Positions 1 to 10,994 of a DNA stretch of 64,000 bases are shown in pieces. Source of the DNA: CAWGUU01 sp963825765 (GTDB taxonomy: Bacteria; Actinomycetota; Acidimicrobiia; Acidimicrobiales; AC-14). The first letter of the stretch is position 1. Every line of letters starts with the position of its first letter. The stretch lies in assembly GCA_963825765.1 (NCBI GenBank), contig CAWGUU010000003.1:496001-560000 (forward strand), read 5' to 3'. The translations under genes were made by a program, and so were the position numbers. The notes below the pieces were generated by a model that did not search any database, was not told the DNA's origin, and saw only the letters and a program-made list of their open reading frames with translations.

Positions 1-124
1 TGAAGTACGAGTTGATCTGGCGGCCGCGCTTGGCGGCCAGGCTGACCAGGCTGAACTTCGAGTCGACCTTGTCGAGGAGGTCCTCGATGGGCGGGTGGAT
101 CATGCTGGCGCGCTCAGACGACAT
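1..124 (-). CDS. rpoZ: RNA polymerase omega subunit, 5' part only
   Basis: The reverse strand from an ATG at 122-124 encodes about 41 residues and runs off the left edge. The visible protein starts MSSERASMIHPPIEDLLDKV and continues with the DSKFSLVSLAAKRGRQINSY stretch, the characteristic N-terminus of actinobacterial omega, which helps assemble RNA polymerase. A Shine-Dalgarno AGGAG lies 4 nt upstream of the ATG, and a possible -10 (TATCCT) is at 187-192, so it may have its own promoter as well as readthrough from mihF. Guanylate kinase (gmk), often found between mihF and rpoZ in actinobacteria, is absent from the 154-bp gap. Confidence 0.9.
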   Translation of the reverse strand, partial: MSSERASMIHPPIEDLLDKVDSKFSLVSLAAKRGRQINSYF

Positions 125-278
125 GGGACTCCTGACGGGGTGGCGGCGGCGTCGATGGGGCGCCGTCGCCGGACGGTGCGTCGTCCAGGATACCAGCGGC
201 CCCCGTGCTTCCCCCGCCAATGGCGGAGGACCTGCGTTTGGACTTCGGGGGGAACTCGGGGGGCAGGCCCCCCGAGCG

Positions 279-602
279 TTACGAGTCGCCGGGGAAGTGC
301 TTGAGCAGCGCCTCGCGCTGCTGGGCGCCGAGGCCACGGACCCGCCTGGCCTCGCTGATCTTGAACTCGTCCATGAGCCGGCGGGCCCGCACCTTGCCGA
401 CTCCGGGCAGCGACTCGAGCACCGTCAGCACCTTCATCTTGCCGACGGTCTCGTTGTTGTCGCCCTGTTCGATGAGCTCCTTGAGCGTGAGCGAGCCCAT
501 CTTGAGCCTGTCCTTCAGCTCGGCGCGCTGCCGGCGGGCGGCGGCAGCCTTCTCGAGCGCTTTCGCTCGGGCCTCGGGTGACAGAGGGGGGGGCAGCGGC
601 AT
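279..602 (-). CDS. mihF: Integration host factor, actinobacterial type
   Basis: 107 residues. It has a charged, Ala-rich N-terminal helix (EARAKALEKAAAARRQRAEL), then LKMGSLTLKELIEQ and the helix-hairpin-helix-like LPGVGKVRARRLMDEF, followed by a basic C-terminus. This is the signature of the mycobacterial IHF/sIHF family, non-canonical nucleoid proteins that bind DNA without sequence specificity and are usually encoded between pyr genes and rpoZ, as here. Start ATG at 600-602. A -10-like TAGGGT lies 7 nt before it, suggesting a separate, possibly leaderless promoter despite its place at the end of the pyr operon. Confidence 0.93.
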   Translation of the reverse strand: MPLPPPLSPEARAKALEKAAAARRQRAELKDRLKMGSLTLKELIEQGDNNETVGKMKVLTVLESLPGVGKVRARRLMDEFKISEARRVRGLGAQQREALLKHFPGDS

Positions 603-609
603 GGCGGGA

Positions 610-615
610 ACCCTA
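610..615 (-). promoter_or_regulatory. Possible -10 element of mihF
   Basis: TAGGGT on the minus strand, 7 nt before the mihF ATG and with no Shine-Dalgarno between. It resembles the leaderless arrangement seen at other genes in this window, but the spacing is one base longer. No convincing -35 was seen. Confidence 0.4.
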
Positions 616-679
616 GCGCGACAGGCGCAAGCGATGCCCTGGCCAGCCTGAACAGGCGCCGACCGGACGCCGGCGAGGG

Positions 680-1366
680 TCAGGCGTCGGCGGTGAGGGA
701 CTCGTACAGGGCGGCGGCGGCGGCCTGGGGGTCGGCGGCGGCGGTGACGGCCCGGCCCACCACGATCATGTCGGCGCCGGCGTCGAGGGCCTGGCGCGGG
801 GACGCGGCGCGGGCCTGGTCGTGGGTGCTGCCGGAGGGCAGCCGGATGCCGGGCACGACCGCCAGCAGGCGGGGGGCCAGCTGCTTGGCCTCGTGGACGT
901 CGTCGGCGGCCACCACCACGCCGCCGCAGCCGGCCTCGACCGCGGCGGCCACCCGTCCCCCGAGGATGTGGGCGGGGGCGTCGGCGTCGCTGGTGAGGAT
1001 CGTGACGGCGAGAGCGGTGGGCTCGGGCAGGCCCCCGGCGGACGCCCCTTCGCGCAGGCCCTCGACGCCGGCCCGCAGCATGACCGCGCCGGCCCGGGCG
1101 TGGAGGGTGAGGAAGGACGCCCCCAGGGCACCCGCCACGCGCGCCGACTTCTTGACGGTGGTGGGGATGTCGTGGAGCTTGAGGTCGAGGAAGACCTGGA
1201 AGCCGGCGTCGGACACCGACGTCACCGCGTCGGGGCCGGCGGCGGTGAACAGCTCGAGGCCCACCTTGGCCACCGAGAACCACGGCCGCAGCTGGTCGGC
1301 CAGGCGCAGGGCGGCCACCAGGTCGTCGACGTCGAGGGCCAGGACCAAGCGATCACGGAGCTCCAT
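680..1366 (-). CDS. pyrF: Orotidine 5'-phosphate decarboxylase
   Basis: 228 residues. It decarboxylates OMP to UMP, the last step of de novo pyrimidine synthesis. The N-terminal LVLALDVDDL strand, the active-site signature FLDLKLHDIPTTV (Asp-Lys-x-x-Asp type) near residues 59-71, a phosphate-binding C-terminal segment VPGIRLPSG, and DMIVVGRAVTAAADP identify the class I (bacterial short) family. The ATG at 1364-1366 overlaps the end of pyrD by 14 bp, so the two are translationally coupled as the last pyr genes of the operon. Confidence 0.96.
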   Translation of the reverse strand: MELRDRLVLALDVDDLVAALRLADQLRPWFSVAKVGLELFTAAGPDAVTSVSDAGFQVFLDLKLHDIPTTVKKSARVAGALGASFLTLHARAGAVMLRAGVEGLREGASAGGLPEPTALAVTILTSDADAPAHILGGRVAAAVEAGCGGVVVAADDVHEAKQLAPRLLAVVPGIRLPSGSTHDQARAASPRQALDAGADMIVVGRAVTAAADPQAAAAALYESLTADA

Positions 1367-2264
1367 GCGCCCCTCCTAGCAGATCCGACACGCTCGTGAC
1401 GCCCCGGCGCCGGCACCAGCGCCGCAGCTCGTCGAGGATCCTCGCCGGGGCCCGGGGGTCGGCGAAGGTGGCGGTGCCGACCTGGACGGCGTCGGCCCCG
1501 GCCAGCAGCAGCTCGACGGCATGCTCGCCGGTGGCCACCCCGCCCACGCCCACCAGGGGGGCCAGGGGAAAGGCCTGGCGGCAGTCGTAGAGGGCCCGCA
1601 CCGCCACCGGCCGGATGGCGGGCCCCGACAGTCCCCCACCGCCGGCGCCCAGCCGGGGCCGGTGGGTGACAGGGTCGATGGCCATGCCCTTGACGGTGTT
1701 GACCAGGGTAAGGGCGTCGGCACCGCCGGTGAGCGCCGCCCCCGCGATCTCGGTGATGTCGGTGACGTTGGGGCTGAGCTTGGCCCACCGGGGCCGGCCG
1801 CACCCGGCCGTAGCCTCCATCGCCTCCCGCGTGGCCGAGGCATCGGAGGCGAACATGTGCCGGCCGTGCTCCAGGTTGGGGCAGCTCAGGTTGACCTCCA
1901 CGGCCACCACCTGCGGGGACACGCCGGCCAACGCCGCCGCCGCTTTCTCGTAACCGGCCAGCGTGCTGCCCCAGATGCTGGCCACCACCCGGGCGCCGGT
2001 GGCCAGCAGCGCCGGCAGCTCCTCCTCGACCCACGCCTCCACGCCGGGGTTCTGCAGGCCCACGCTGTTGAGCATCCCGGCGTCGGTCTCGTGCACCCGA
2101 GGGGCGGGGTTCCCCGGCCACGGCTCGGCCGACAACGACTTCACCACCACCGCCCCAAGGGTCGACAGGTCGAAGTAGGCGCCCAGCTCGGCGCCGTGGC
2201 CCGAGGTGCCGGAGGCGGTCATGACCGGGTTGGGCAGGGCGACCGTGCCCACCGTCGTGGCCAT
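1353..2264 (-). CDS. pyrD: Dihydroorotate dehydrogenase, class 1B-like catalytic subunit
   Basis: 303 residues. It oxidises dihydroorotate to orotate with FMN. It starts MATTVGTVALPNPVMTASGT, carries GMLNSVGLQNPGVEAWVEEE, and has NLSCPN, in which Cys is the catalytic base of class 1 enzymes (class 2 has Ser). The FMN phosphate region is VGVGGVATGEHAVELLLAGADAVQVGTA. The N-terminus resembles the NAD-linked 1B type, whose partner PyrK carries FAD and a 2Fe-2S cluster. No pyrK is present in this operon, so the electron acceptor is unclear. It follows carB by 14 bp and overlaps pyrF. Confidence 0.93.
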   Translation of the reverse strand: MATTVGTVALPNPVMTASGTSGHGAELGAYFDLSTLGAVVVKSLSAEPWPGNPAPRVHETDAGMLNSVGLQNPGVEAWVEEELPALLATGARVVASIWGSTLAGYEKAAAALAGVSPQVVAVEVNLSCPNLEHGRHMFASDASATREAMEATAGCGRPRWAKLSPNVTDITEIAGAALTGGADALTLVNTVKGMAIDPVTHRPRLGAGGGGLSGPAIRPVAVRALYDCRQAFPLAPLVGVGGVATGEHAVELLLAGADAVQVGTATFADPRAPARILDELRRWCRRRGVTSVSDLLGGAHGAP

Positions 2265-2278
2265 ATCCGGTTTCGATC

Positions 2279-5575
<3,297 letters not shown>

Positions 5576-5576
<1 letters not shown>

Positions 5577-6667
5577 CAGGCGCCGCCCGCCATCAGCGTG
5601 CGGAAGTCCTCGAACAGGTAGCGGGCGTCGTGGGGGCCGGGGCCGGCCTCGGGGTGGTACTGGACGCTGAAGGCGGCGGCGTCGCGGCAGCGCAGGCCCT
5701 CGACCACGCCGTCGTTGAGGTTGCGGTGGGTGACGTCGGCGGCGTCCACCGACCCGTCGGCCACCGCGTAGTTGTGGTTCTGGCTGGTGATCTCGACCGC
5801 GCCGTCGGCCAGCCGCTTGACCGGGTGGTTGCCGCCGTGGTGGCCGAACGGCAGCTTGTAGGTGGCGCCGCCCAGGGCCGACGCCAGCAGCTGGTGGCCG
5901 AGGCAGATCCCGAACACGGGGACCTGTCCGACCAGGTCGGCGATGGCGTCGATGGCGTAGGTGACGGCGGCGGGGTCGCCGGGGCCGTTGGACAGGAAGA
6001 CCCCGTCGGGCCGCCGTTCCCGGTCGAGCACCTCGTGGGCGGGCGTGGAGGCGGGGACGACCTCGACCGTGGCGATCTCCGACAGCAGCCGCAGGATGCT
6101 GGTCTTGATGCCGAAGTCGTAGGCGACGACCGACAGCGGCCCGTCGCCCACCGGGTACTCCACCGCGGTCGTCACCTCGGAGACCAGGTCGACGCCGTCG
6201 GTGCCGGGCTCGTTGTTGGCGGCCCACTTGAGGGTGAGCTCGTCGGCGGTGCCGAAGGCGCAGGGCATCGACCCTGCCTCACGGATGTGGCGGGTGAGGC
6301 GGCGGGTGTCGACGCCGGTGATGCCGGGGACGCCGGTGACCCGGAGCCAGCTGTCGAGGTCCATCATGCTGCGCCAGTTCGACGGGCGCCGAGTCAGGTC
6401 ACGCACCACGATCCCCCGGCAGAACGGCCGGCGGCTCTCGGCGTCCAGCGGCGTCACGCCGTAGTTGCCGATGTGGGGGTAGGTGAAGGCGATCACCTGG
6501 CCGGCGTAGGACGGGTCGGTGAGAACTTCCTGGTAGCCGCTCAGCACGGTGTTGAAGACGACCTCGCCGGTGGCGACGGCGGCGGTCGCGCCCACCGCCT
6601 CGCCCTCGAAGACGGTGCCGTCGGCCAGAACCAGAAGGGCTTCGGGCCTGTCTGACGGGGCTGTCAC
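5576..6667 (-). CDS. carA: Carbamoyl-phosphate synthase small (glutaminase) subunit
   Basis: 363 residues from a GTG at 6665-6667 (VTAPSDRPEALLVLADGTVF). It hydrolyses glutamine and passes ammonia to CarB. The N-terminal CarA domain (GEVVFNTVLSGYQEVLTDPSYAGQ) is followed by a class I glutamine amidotransferase domain with nucleophile Cys near residue 255 (FGICLGHQLLASALGG) and His-Glu in QYHPEAGPGPHD. The TGA overlaps the carB ATG by one base (TGATG), so the subunits are coupled. An ORF continues upstream of this GTG, but it consists of a palindromic repeat and antisense pyrC, so the longer start is rejected. Confidence 0.95.
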
Positions 6668-6684
6668 GGCTGCACCAGGCAGTC

Positions 6685-6727
6685 GAGTGTGCAGAAAGGT
6701 CGCAAATAGCTGCCTTTTTGCACACTC
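6685..6727. repeat. 43-nt palindromic repeat, copy 1
   Basis: An imperfect inverted repeat: left arm GAGTGTGCAGAAAGG, right arm CTTTTTGCACACTC, with centre TCGCAAATAGC. It sits between the end of pyrC and the start of carA and includes the pyrC stop. A second copy of the same length and orientation is at 19804-19846, again between two minus-strand genes. It could act as an RNA hairpin between cistrons or be a small REP/MITE-like element. Confidence 0.75.
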
Positions 6728-8018
6728 ACCGCTGGGCTTCCCCGTCGACGACCACCGGTTCGCCCCGCAGGACGGTGTGGCGGTTGCGGCCGGTGAGCTT
6801 GCGGCCGGCGTAGGGCGTGTTGCGGCTGCGGCTGGCCAGGGCCTCCGGCTCGACCACCCACGTGGCCGCCGGGTCGATGACGCACAGGTTGGCGGGACGG
6901 CCCTCGGCGACGGGCCCACCGTGGACTCCCTCCAGGCCGGCGATGCGGGCCGGTCGCCACGACAGCAGGGCCAGGACCTGCTCGATCGGCAGCTCCAGCT
7001 CGCACAGCGCCAGGGACAGAGCCGTCTCCAGCCCCAGCATCCCCGGCGGGGCCTGGTCGAAGGGCTGCTCCTTGTCCTCTTGGGCGTGGGGGGCGTGGTC
7101 GGTGGCGATCGCGTCGATGGTGCCGTCGGCCAGGCCGGCCTTGATCGCAGCCACGTGGCGGGCCGGCCGCAGCGGCGGGTTCACCTTGAACCCGCTGTCG
7201 TAGTTGGCCACGGCGGCGTCGGTGAGGGTGAAGTGGTGGGGCGCGGCCTCGGCCGTCACCGCCAGCCCGCCGGCCTTGGCCTCCCGCACCAGGGCCACCG
7301 ATCCGGCGGTGGACAGGTGCAGGAAGTGGATCCGCCCGCCGAGGGTGGCGGTGAGCCGGGCCAGGGCGATGTCGCGCATGACCATCAGCTCCTCGGCCTC
7401 GGCCGGTATCCCGGGCAGGCCGAGGCGGCTCGACCACTCCCCCTCGTGCATCTGGCCACCGCTGGCCAGGGCCGCGTCCTCGCAGTGCTGGGCCAGGGTG
7501 ACGCCGAGGGCGGAGGCGTACTCCAGGGCCCGGCGCATCAGCAGCGTGTCCTGGACGCCGGTGCCGTCGTCGGTGAACAGGCGCACGCCCAGGGCCGCCA
7601 TCTCGGCCATCGGCGCCAGCTCCTCGCCCCGCCGGCCGCGGGTGATGGCGCCCGCCACCCGGACGTCGCACGCCGACCCGAGCCCCAGCTCCAGCACCTC
7701 CCGCACCACCCCCGCGCTGTCGATGGGCGGGTCGGTGTTCGGCATGGCCACGACCGCGGTGTAGCCGCCCAGGGCGGCGGCCCGGGCGCCGGTCTCGACC
7801 GTCTCGGCCTCCTCCTTCCCGGGCTGGCGCAGGTGGGCGTGGAGGTCGACCAGGCCGGGGGCCACGACGCACCCGCCGGCATCGAGGACCGTGGCGCCCG
7901 CCGGCGGGTCGATCGACGGTGCCACTCCGGCCACCTGCCCGCCGCTCACGAGCACGTCGGCCCGGCGGGATCCGGTGGCGTCGATGACCGTCCCGCCGCG
8001 AATCAGCACCTCAGGCAC
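6726..8018 (-). CDS. pyrC: Dihydroorotase
   Basis: 430 residues, class I (amidohydrolase) dihydroorotase converting carbamoyl aspartate to dihydroorotate. Metal-site motifs are visible: VDLHAHLRQPG (HxH) near residues 59-69, HFLHLSTAGS, and the catalytic Asp in IATDHAPH. The substrate-binding region GGYTAVVAMPNTDPPIDS is typical. The C-terminal NTPYAGRKLTGRNRHTVLRG matches the cyclic amidohydrolase end. The ATG region overlaps the 3' end of pyrB by 8 bp; its own 3' end runs into a 43-nt palindromic repeat before carA. Confidence 0.96.
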   Translation of the reverse strand: MPEVLIRGGTVIDATGSRRADVLVSGGQVAGVAPSIDPPAGATVLDAGGCVVAPGLVDLHAHLRQPGKEEAETVETGARAAALGGYTAVVAMPNTDPPIDSAGVVREVLELGLGSACDVRVAGAITRGRRGEELAPMAEMAALGVRLFTDDGTGVQDTLLMRRALEYASALGVTLAQHCEDAALASGGQMHEGEWSSRLGLPGIPAEAEELMVMRDIALARLTATLGGRIHFLHLSTAGSVALVREAKAGGLAVTAEAAPHHFTLTDAAVANYDSGFKVNPPLRPARHVAAIKAGLADGTIDAIATDHAPHAQEDKEQPFDQAPPGMLGLETALSLALCELELPIEQVLALLSWRPARIAGLEGVHGGPVAEGRPANLCVIDPAATWVVEPEALASRSRNTPYAGRKLTGRNRHTVLRGEPVVVDGEAQR

Positions 8019-8979
8019 GCGGTTCGGCCCCGAGGAGGAGGAACAGGACGGCCATGCGGACGGCCACGCCGTTGGCCACCTGCCGGGTGATCGTGCTGCG
8101 GGGCAGGTCGGCCACGTCGGCCGCGATCTCCACCCCCCGGTTCATCGGCCCGGGGTGCATCACCAGGGCGTCCTCGGACAGCAGGCGGGCCCGGTCGCGG
8201 GTGAGCCCGTAGCGGGCGGTGTACTCCCGCAGCGACGGCAGCAGGGCCTCGGTCTGGCGCTCGGCCTGCATCCTGAGCAGGTAGACGACGTCGGCCTTCG
8301 GCAGCACCGCGTCGAGGTCGGTGCTCACCGCCACCGGCCAGCCGTCGAGGCTGGGGGGCATCAGGGTCGGCGGGGCGACCAGGGTGACGTCGGCGCCCAG
8401 CATGGTGAAGGCAAGGACGTTGGAGCGGGCCACCCGGGAGTGCTTGACGTCGCCCACGATGGCGATGCGCAGCCCGCCGAGGGGCCCCAGCTCCCGCTTG
8501 ATCGTGTAGCAGTCGAGCAGGGCCTGGGTGGGGTGCTCGTGCCACCCGTCGCCGGCGTTGACCACCGAGCAGTCGACCCACGAGGCCACCTGCCACGGCA
8601 CACCGGCGGAGGAGTGGCGGACGACGAGGGCGTCGACCCCCATGGCGCCGATCGTCTGCACCGTGTCGCGGAGCGACTCGCCCTTCTTCACCGACGACGT
8701 CGACACCGAGAAGTTCATGGTGTCGGCCGACAGCCGCTTGGCCGCGGCCTCGAAGGACAGGCGGGTGCGGGTCGACTCCTCGAAGAAGAGGGAGACGACC
8801 GTGCGTCCCCGCAGGGCGGGCACCTTGGGCATGGCCCGGGCGCTGACCTCGACGAAGGAGTCGCTGACCCGCAGCACCTCCTCGATGCCGTCGCGGCCCA
8901 GGTCGCCGACCGAAAGCAGGTTCGTGCTCCGCAGATTCTGGGGGGCAGAGTTCGGGGGGGCTGCCGTCGTCATGGTCAT
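8011..8979 (-). CDS. pyrB: Aspartate carbamoyltransferase catalytic subunit
   Basis: 322 residues from the ATG at 8977-8979. It condenses carbamoyl phosphate with aspartate. The carbamoyl-phosphate loop FFEESTRTRLSFEAAAKRL, the SSVKKGESLRDT loop, the GDGWHEHPTQALLDCYTI histidine region and the C-terminal VMHPGPMNRGVEIA are all present. There is no regulatory PyrI subunit nearby, as expected for actinobacteria. The ATG overlaps the pyrR stop (ATGA). A second in-frame ATG six bases later is possible but lacks the coupling. Confidence 0.96.
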   Translation of the reverse strand: MTMTTAAPPNSAPQNLRSTNLLSVGDLGRDGIEEVLRVSDSFVEVSARAMPKVPALRGRTVVSLFFEESTRTRLSFEAAAKRLSADTMNFSVSTSSVKKGESLRDTVQTIGAMGVDALVVRHSSAGVPWQVASWVDCSVVNAGDGWHEHPTQALLDCYTIKRELGPLGGLRIAIVGDVKHSRVARSNVLAFTMLGADVTLVAPPTLMPPSLDGWPVAVSTDLDAVLPKADVVYLLRMQAERQTEALLPSLREYTARYGLTRDRARLLSEDALVMHPGPMNRGVEIAADVADLPRSTITRQVANGVAVRMAVLFLLLGAEPRA

Positions 8980-9548
8980 GCCCGACCCCGCTTCTCGCCC
9001 ACGGCGACGCCGTCGTCGCTCACGTCGACGATCTCCTCCCGGGCGGTGGGCAGGTTCTTGCCCACGTAGTCGGGGCGGATTGGCAGCTCGCGGTGGCCCC
9101 TGTCGACCATCACCGCCAGCTGCACGGCCCGGGGCCGGCCGTAGTCGTTGAGGGCGTCGAGGGCGGCGCGCACCGTGCGACCGGTGAAGAGCACGTCGTC
9201 GACGAGCACAACCACCTTCCCGGTGAGGTCGACGGGCACCTCGGTGACGGCCTGGGGCATCACCGGCCGCAGGCCGATGTCGTCCCGGTAGAAGGCCACG
9301 TCGAGGCTGCCGACGGGGACGTCGACCCCCTCCACCGCCGACAGGGCCTCGGCCAGGCGGCGGGCCAGCGGGACCCCGCCCGTCTGCAGCCCGACGACCA
9401 CCACCCCGTCGAGGCCGTGGTTGCGCTCCACGATCTCGTGGGCGATGCGGGTGACGGCCCGGCGCATGTCCTCGGCGTCCATGACCTGGGCCCGGGCAAC
9501 GAAAACGCCCCCGTACGGGGGCGTCGCGGCGCGTTCTCGTTCGGCCAA
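8976..9548 (-). CDS. pyrR: Bifunctional PyrR: pyr operon RNA-binding regulator / uracil phosphoribosyltransferase
   Basis: 190 residues if begun at the TTG at 9546-9548. It binds UMP and the operon leader RNA to shut off pyr expression. The PRPP-binding motif VVVLVDDVLFTGRTVRAALDAL, VMVDRGHRELPIRPDYVGKN and the N-terminal helix AVTRIAHEIVERN are diagnostic. A strong AAAGGAG (9556-9562) lies 7 nt before the TTG, whereas the ATG of MDAEDMRRAV, 66 nt inside, has none. A PyrR-loop-like hairpin lies just upstream, and a terminator-like palindrome lies inside the first codons. The N-terminal extension of about 22 residues is comparable to mycobacterial PyrR. Confidence 0.92.
   Translation of the reverse strand: MAERERAATPPYGGVFVARAQVMDAEDMRRAVTRIAHEIVERNHGLDGVVVVGLQTGGVPLARRLAEALSAVEGVDVPVGSLDVAFYRDDIGLRPVMPQAVTEVPVDLTGKVVVLVDDVLFTGRTVRAALDALNDYGRPRAVQLAVMVDRGHRELPIRPDYVGKNLPTAREEIVDVSDDGVAVGEKRGRA
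9505..9524 (-). terminator. Perfect 20-bp palindrome with T-run inside 5' end of pyrR (attenuator candidate)
   Basis: ACGCCCCCGTACGGGGGCGT is a perfect palindrome. On the minus (coding) strand it is followed by TTTCGTTG, so the transcript forms a strong hairpin with a short U tract. It lies a few codons after the TTG start of pyrR. It could be an attenuator in the leader (if translation starts further in) or a coding hairpin. I cannot tell which from sequence alone. Confidence 0.5.
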
Positions 9549-9555
9549 ACGTCGG

Positions 9556-9562
9556 CTCCTTT
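9556..9562 (-). promoter_or_regulatory. Shine-Dalgarno AAAGGAG that decides a TTG start for pyrR
   Basis: AAAGGAG lies 7 nt before a TTG codon in the pyrR frame. It is the best ribosome site in this region and lies directly 3' of the PyrR-loop-like hairpin. Confidence 0.7.
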
Positions 9563-9568
9563 GTCCGT

Positions 9569-9588
9569 GCCGGCCTCTCGGGACCGGC
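9569..9588 (-). promoter_or_regulatory. PyrR-binding loop in the pyr leader
   Basis: On the minus strand GCCGGTCCCGAGAGGCCGGC folds as a 5-bp GCCGG/CCGGC stem topped by a bulged U and a CC/GG-closed loop, giving UCCCGAGAGG. This matches the known PyrR recognition loop (UCCnGnGAGG). It sits immediately before the Shine-Dalgarno of pyrR, the arrangement reported for mycobacteria, where PyrR-UMP blocks translation. Confidence 0.75.
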
Positions 9589-9603
9589 GTTAACGGTGCC
9601 CCG

Positions 9604-9609
9604 ATGATA
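9604..9609 (-). promoter_or_regulatory. Probable -10 of the pyr operon
   Basis: TATCAT on the minus strand, preceded by GGGG. Transcription would start near 9597 and give a leader of about 50 nt that begins just before the PyrR loop. No clear -35 was found. Confidence 0.5.
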
Positions 9610-9714
9610 CCCCACGACCGAGCAGCAGGGCCCGGACCCCGACCCGGGCCGCTCCTGGACGGATCGCCGGGCTGCACCGGGCGCGCCCGCCCTTGACGGG
9701 CCCCGCCGGCGGCG

Positions 9715-10470
9715 TCAGGCGGCGGCGGCGTCGGGGTCGCCGCTGACCGGCCGCTCGATGTCCTCCTCGGGGACGCCGAACAGGCCGCGGTAGATCAGGG
9801 CGCCGAGGATGCCCCCGACGACCGGTGCCAGCCAGAACAGCCAGAGCTGGACCAGGTAGTCGCCGCCGGCGAAGATCGCCTGCGACGTCGAGCGGGCCGG
9901 GTTCACCGACGTGTTGGTGACGGGGATCGACACCAGGTGGATAAGGGTGAGCGCCAGCCCGATGGCCACCGGGGCGGTGCCCTTGGGGGCGCCGTCGCGG
10001 GTGGCGCCCATGACCACGATCAGGAAGATGGCGGTCATCACCACCTCGACCACGCAGGCGGCCAGCAGGTTGTAGCCGCCGGGCGAGAGGTCGCCGTAGC
10101 CGTTGGCGGCGAAGCCCGACCCCTTGATGGAGAACCCGTCGACGCCCGTGGCGATGACGGCCAGGACCGCGGCGCCCGCCAGCGCGCCGACCAGCTGGAC
10201 GACGATGTAGGGCGCCGCGTCGTGCAGGTTGAAGCGCTTCCCGACGACCAGGCCCAGGGTGATGGCGGGGTTGTAGTGCCCGCCGGAGATGTGCCCGAAG
10301 GCGTACGCCGCGCTCAGCACGGCGAGGCCGAAGGCGAGGCTCACGCCGACGAGGCCGATGCCCAGGTTCGTCCCCGGCGCGAAGTTGGCGGCCAGCACCG
10401 CCGCGCCACACCCGGCGAACACGAGCCAGAACGTGCCGAGCAGCTCCGCACCAAGCTTGCGGGTGTCCAT
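9715..10470 (-). CDS. Aquaporin (MIP family, AqpZ-like)
   Basis: 251 residues, six predicted membrane helices, with both pore motifs: HYNPAITLG after helix 2 and TSVNPARS after helix 5. The N-terminus KLGAELLGTFWLVFAGCGAAVLAA is typical of AqpZ water channels. A Shine-Dalgarno AGGAGG lies 6 nt before the ATG at 10468-10470. It stands alone between the pyr and nusB operons. Selectivity for water rather than glycerol is inferred from overall similarity only. Confidence 0.93.
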   Translation of the reverse strand: MDTRKLGAELLGTFWLVFAGCGAAVLAANFAPGTNLGIGLVGVSLAFGLAVLSAAYAFGHISGGHYNPAITLGLVVGKRFNLHDAAPYIVVQLVGALAGAAVLAVIATGVDGFSIKGSGFAANGYGDLSPGGYNLLAACVVEVVMTAIFLIVVMGATRDGAPKGTAPVAIGLALTLIHLVSIPVTNTSVNPARSTSQAIFAGGDYLVQLWLFWLAPVVGGILGALIYRGLFGVPEEDIERPVSGDPDAAAA

Positions 10471-10530
10471 GTGTCGCCTCCTCGCCTCGCTCCAGCCGCG
10501 TAGCGGGAACGCTATCCGCCGACCACCGCT

Positions 10531-10578
10531 TTCTGCTCGCGCAACTCCGGGTCATAGGGGGGTCGATCGCGAGCAGAA
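10531..10578. repeat. 11-bp perfect inverted repeat downstream of nusB
   Basis: Arms TTCTGCTCGCG and CGCGAGCAGAA separated by 26 nt, ending 2 nt beyond the nusB stop. It may be a factor-independent end of the nusB transcript, though no T-run follows. It is not related in sequence to the 43- or 51-nt repeats. Confidence 0.5.
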
Positions 10579-10580
10579 CT

Positions 10581-10994
10581 TCAACAGGGCTGCGGGCGGA
10601 CGGCGGCGGCGATGCTGGCCAGGACGCCGTTCACGAAGCGGCTGGAGTCGTCGGTGGAATAGCGCTGGGCCAGCTCGACGGCCTCGGAGATCACCGCGCC
10701 GGTCGGGACGTCGGGGCGGTGGGCCAGCTCGAACGCCCCCATCCGCAGCAGCGCCCGGTCGAGGGCGGGCATGCGGTCGAGGGTCCAGTCGCGGGCGAAC
10801 CGGCTGATCCAGCCGTCGAGCTCGGCCTGGTGGAGGCCCACTCCGCTGACCAGGTCGATGGCGAACTGGGCCGGCTCCACCGGCAGGTCGGCGAGGACGT
10901 CGGCGGGCGTCATGTCCTTGGCGTCGGCCTCGTACAGCAGCTCCATCGCCCGCTCCCGCGACTGGCGCCGCGTGGCGGCGATCCCCTTGGTCAC
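10581..10994 (-). CDS. nusB: Transcription antitermination factor NusB
   Basis: 137 residues from GTG at 10992-10994, which overlaps the efp TAG by one base (TAGTG). It shows the all-helical NusB pattern: TRRQSRERAMELLYEADAKD at the N-terminus, then WTLDRMPALDRALLRMGAFEL and AVELAQRYSTDDSSRFVNGVLASIA at the C-terminus. It acts with NusA/NusE at boxA in rRNA antitermination. efp-nusB is a common actinobacterial pair. Confidence 0.95.
   Translation of the reverse strand: MTKGIAATRRQSRERAMELLYEADAKDMTPADVLADLPVEPAQFAIDLVSGVGLHQAELDGWISRFARDWTLDRMPALDRALLRMGAFELAHRPDVPTGAVISEAVELAQRYSTDDSSRFVNGVLASIAAAVRPQPC

Noticed and set aside
5577..6919. Longer carA reading from 6919
   Set aside because: The extra 84 codons are antisense pyrC and the 43-nt repeat; the GTG at 6667 gives the normal CarA start.
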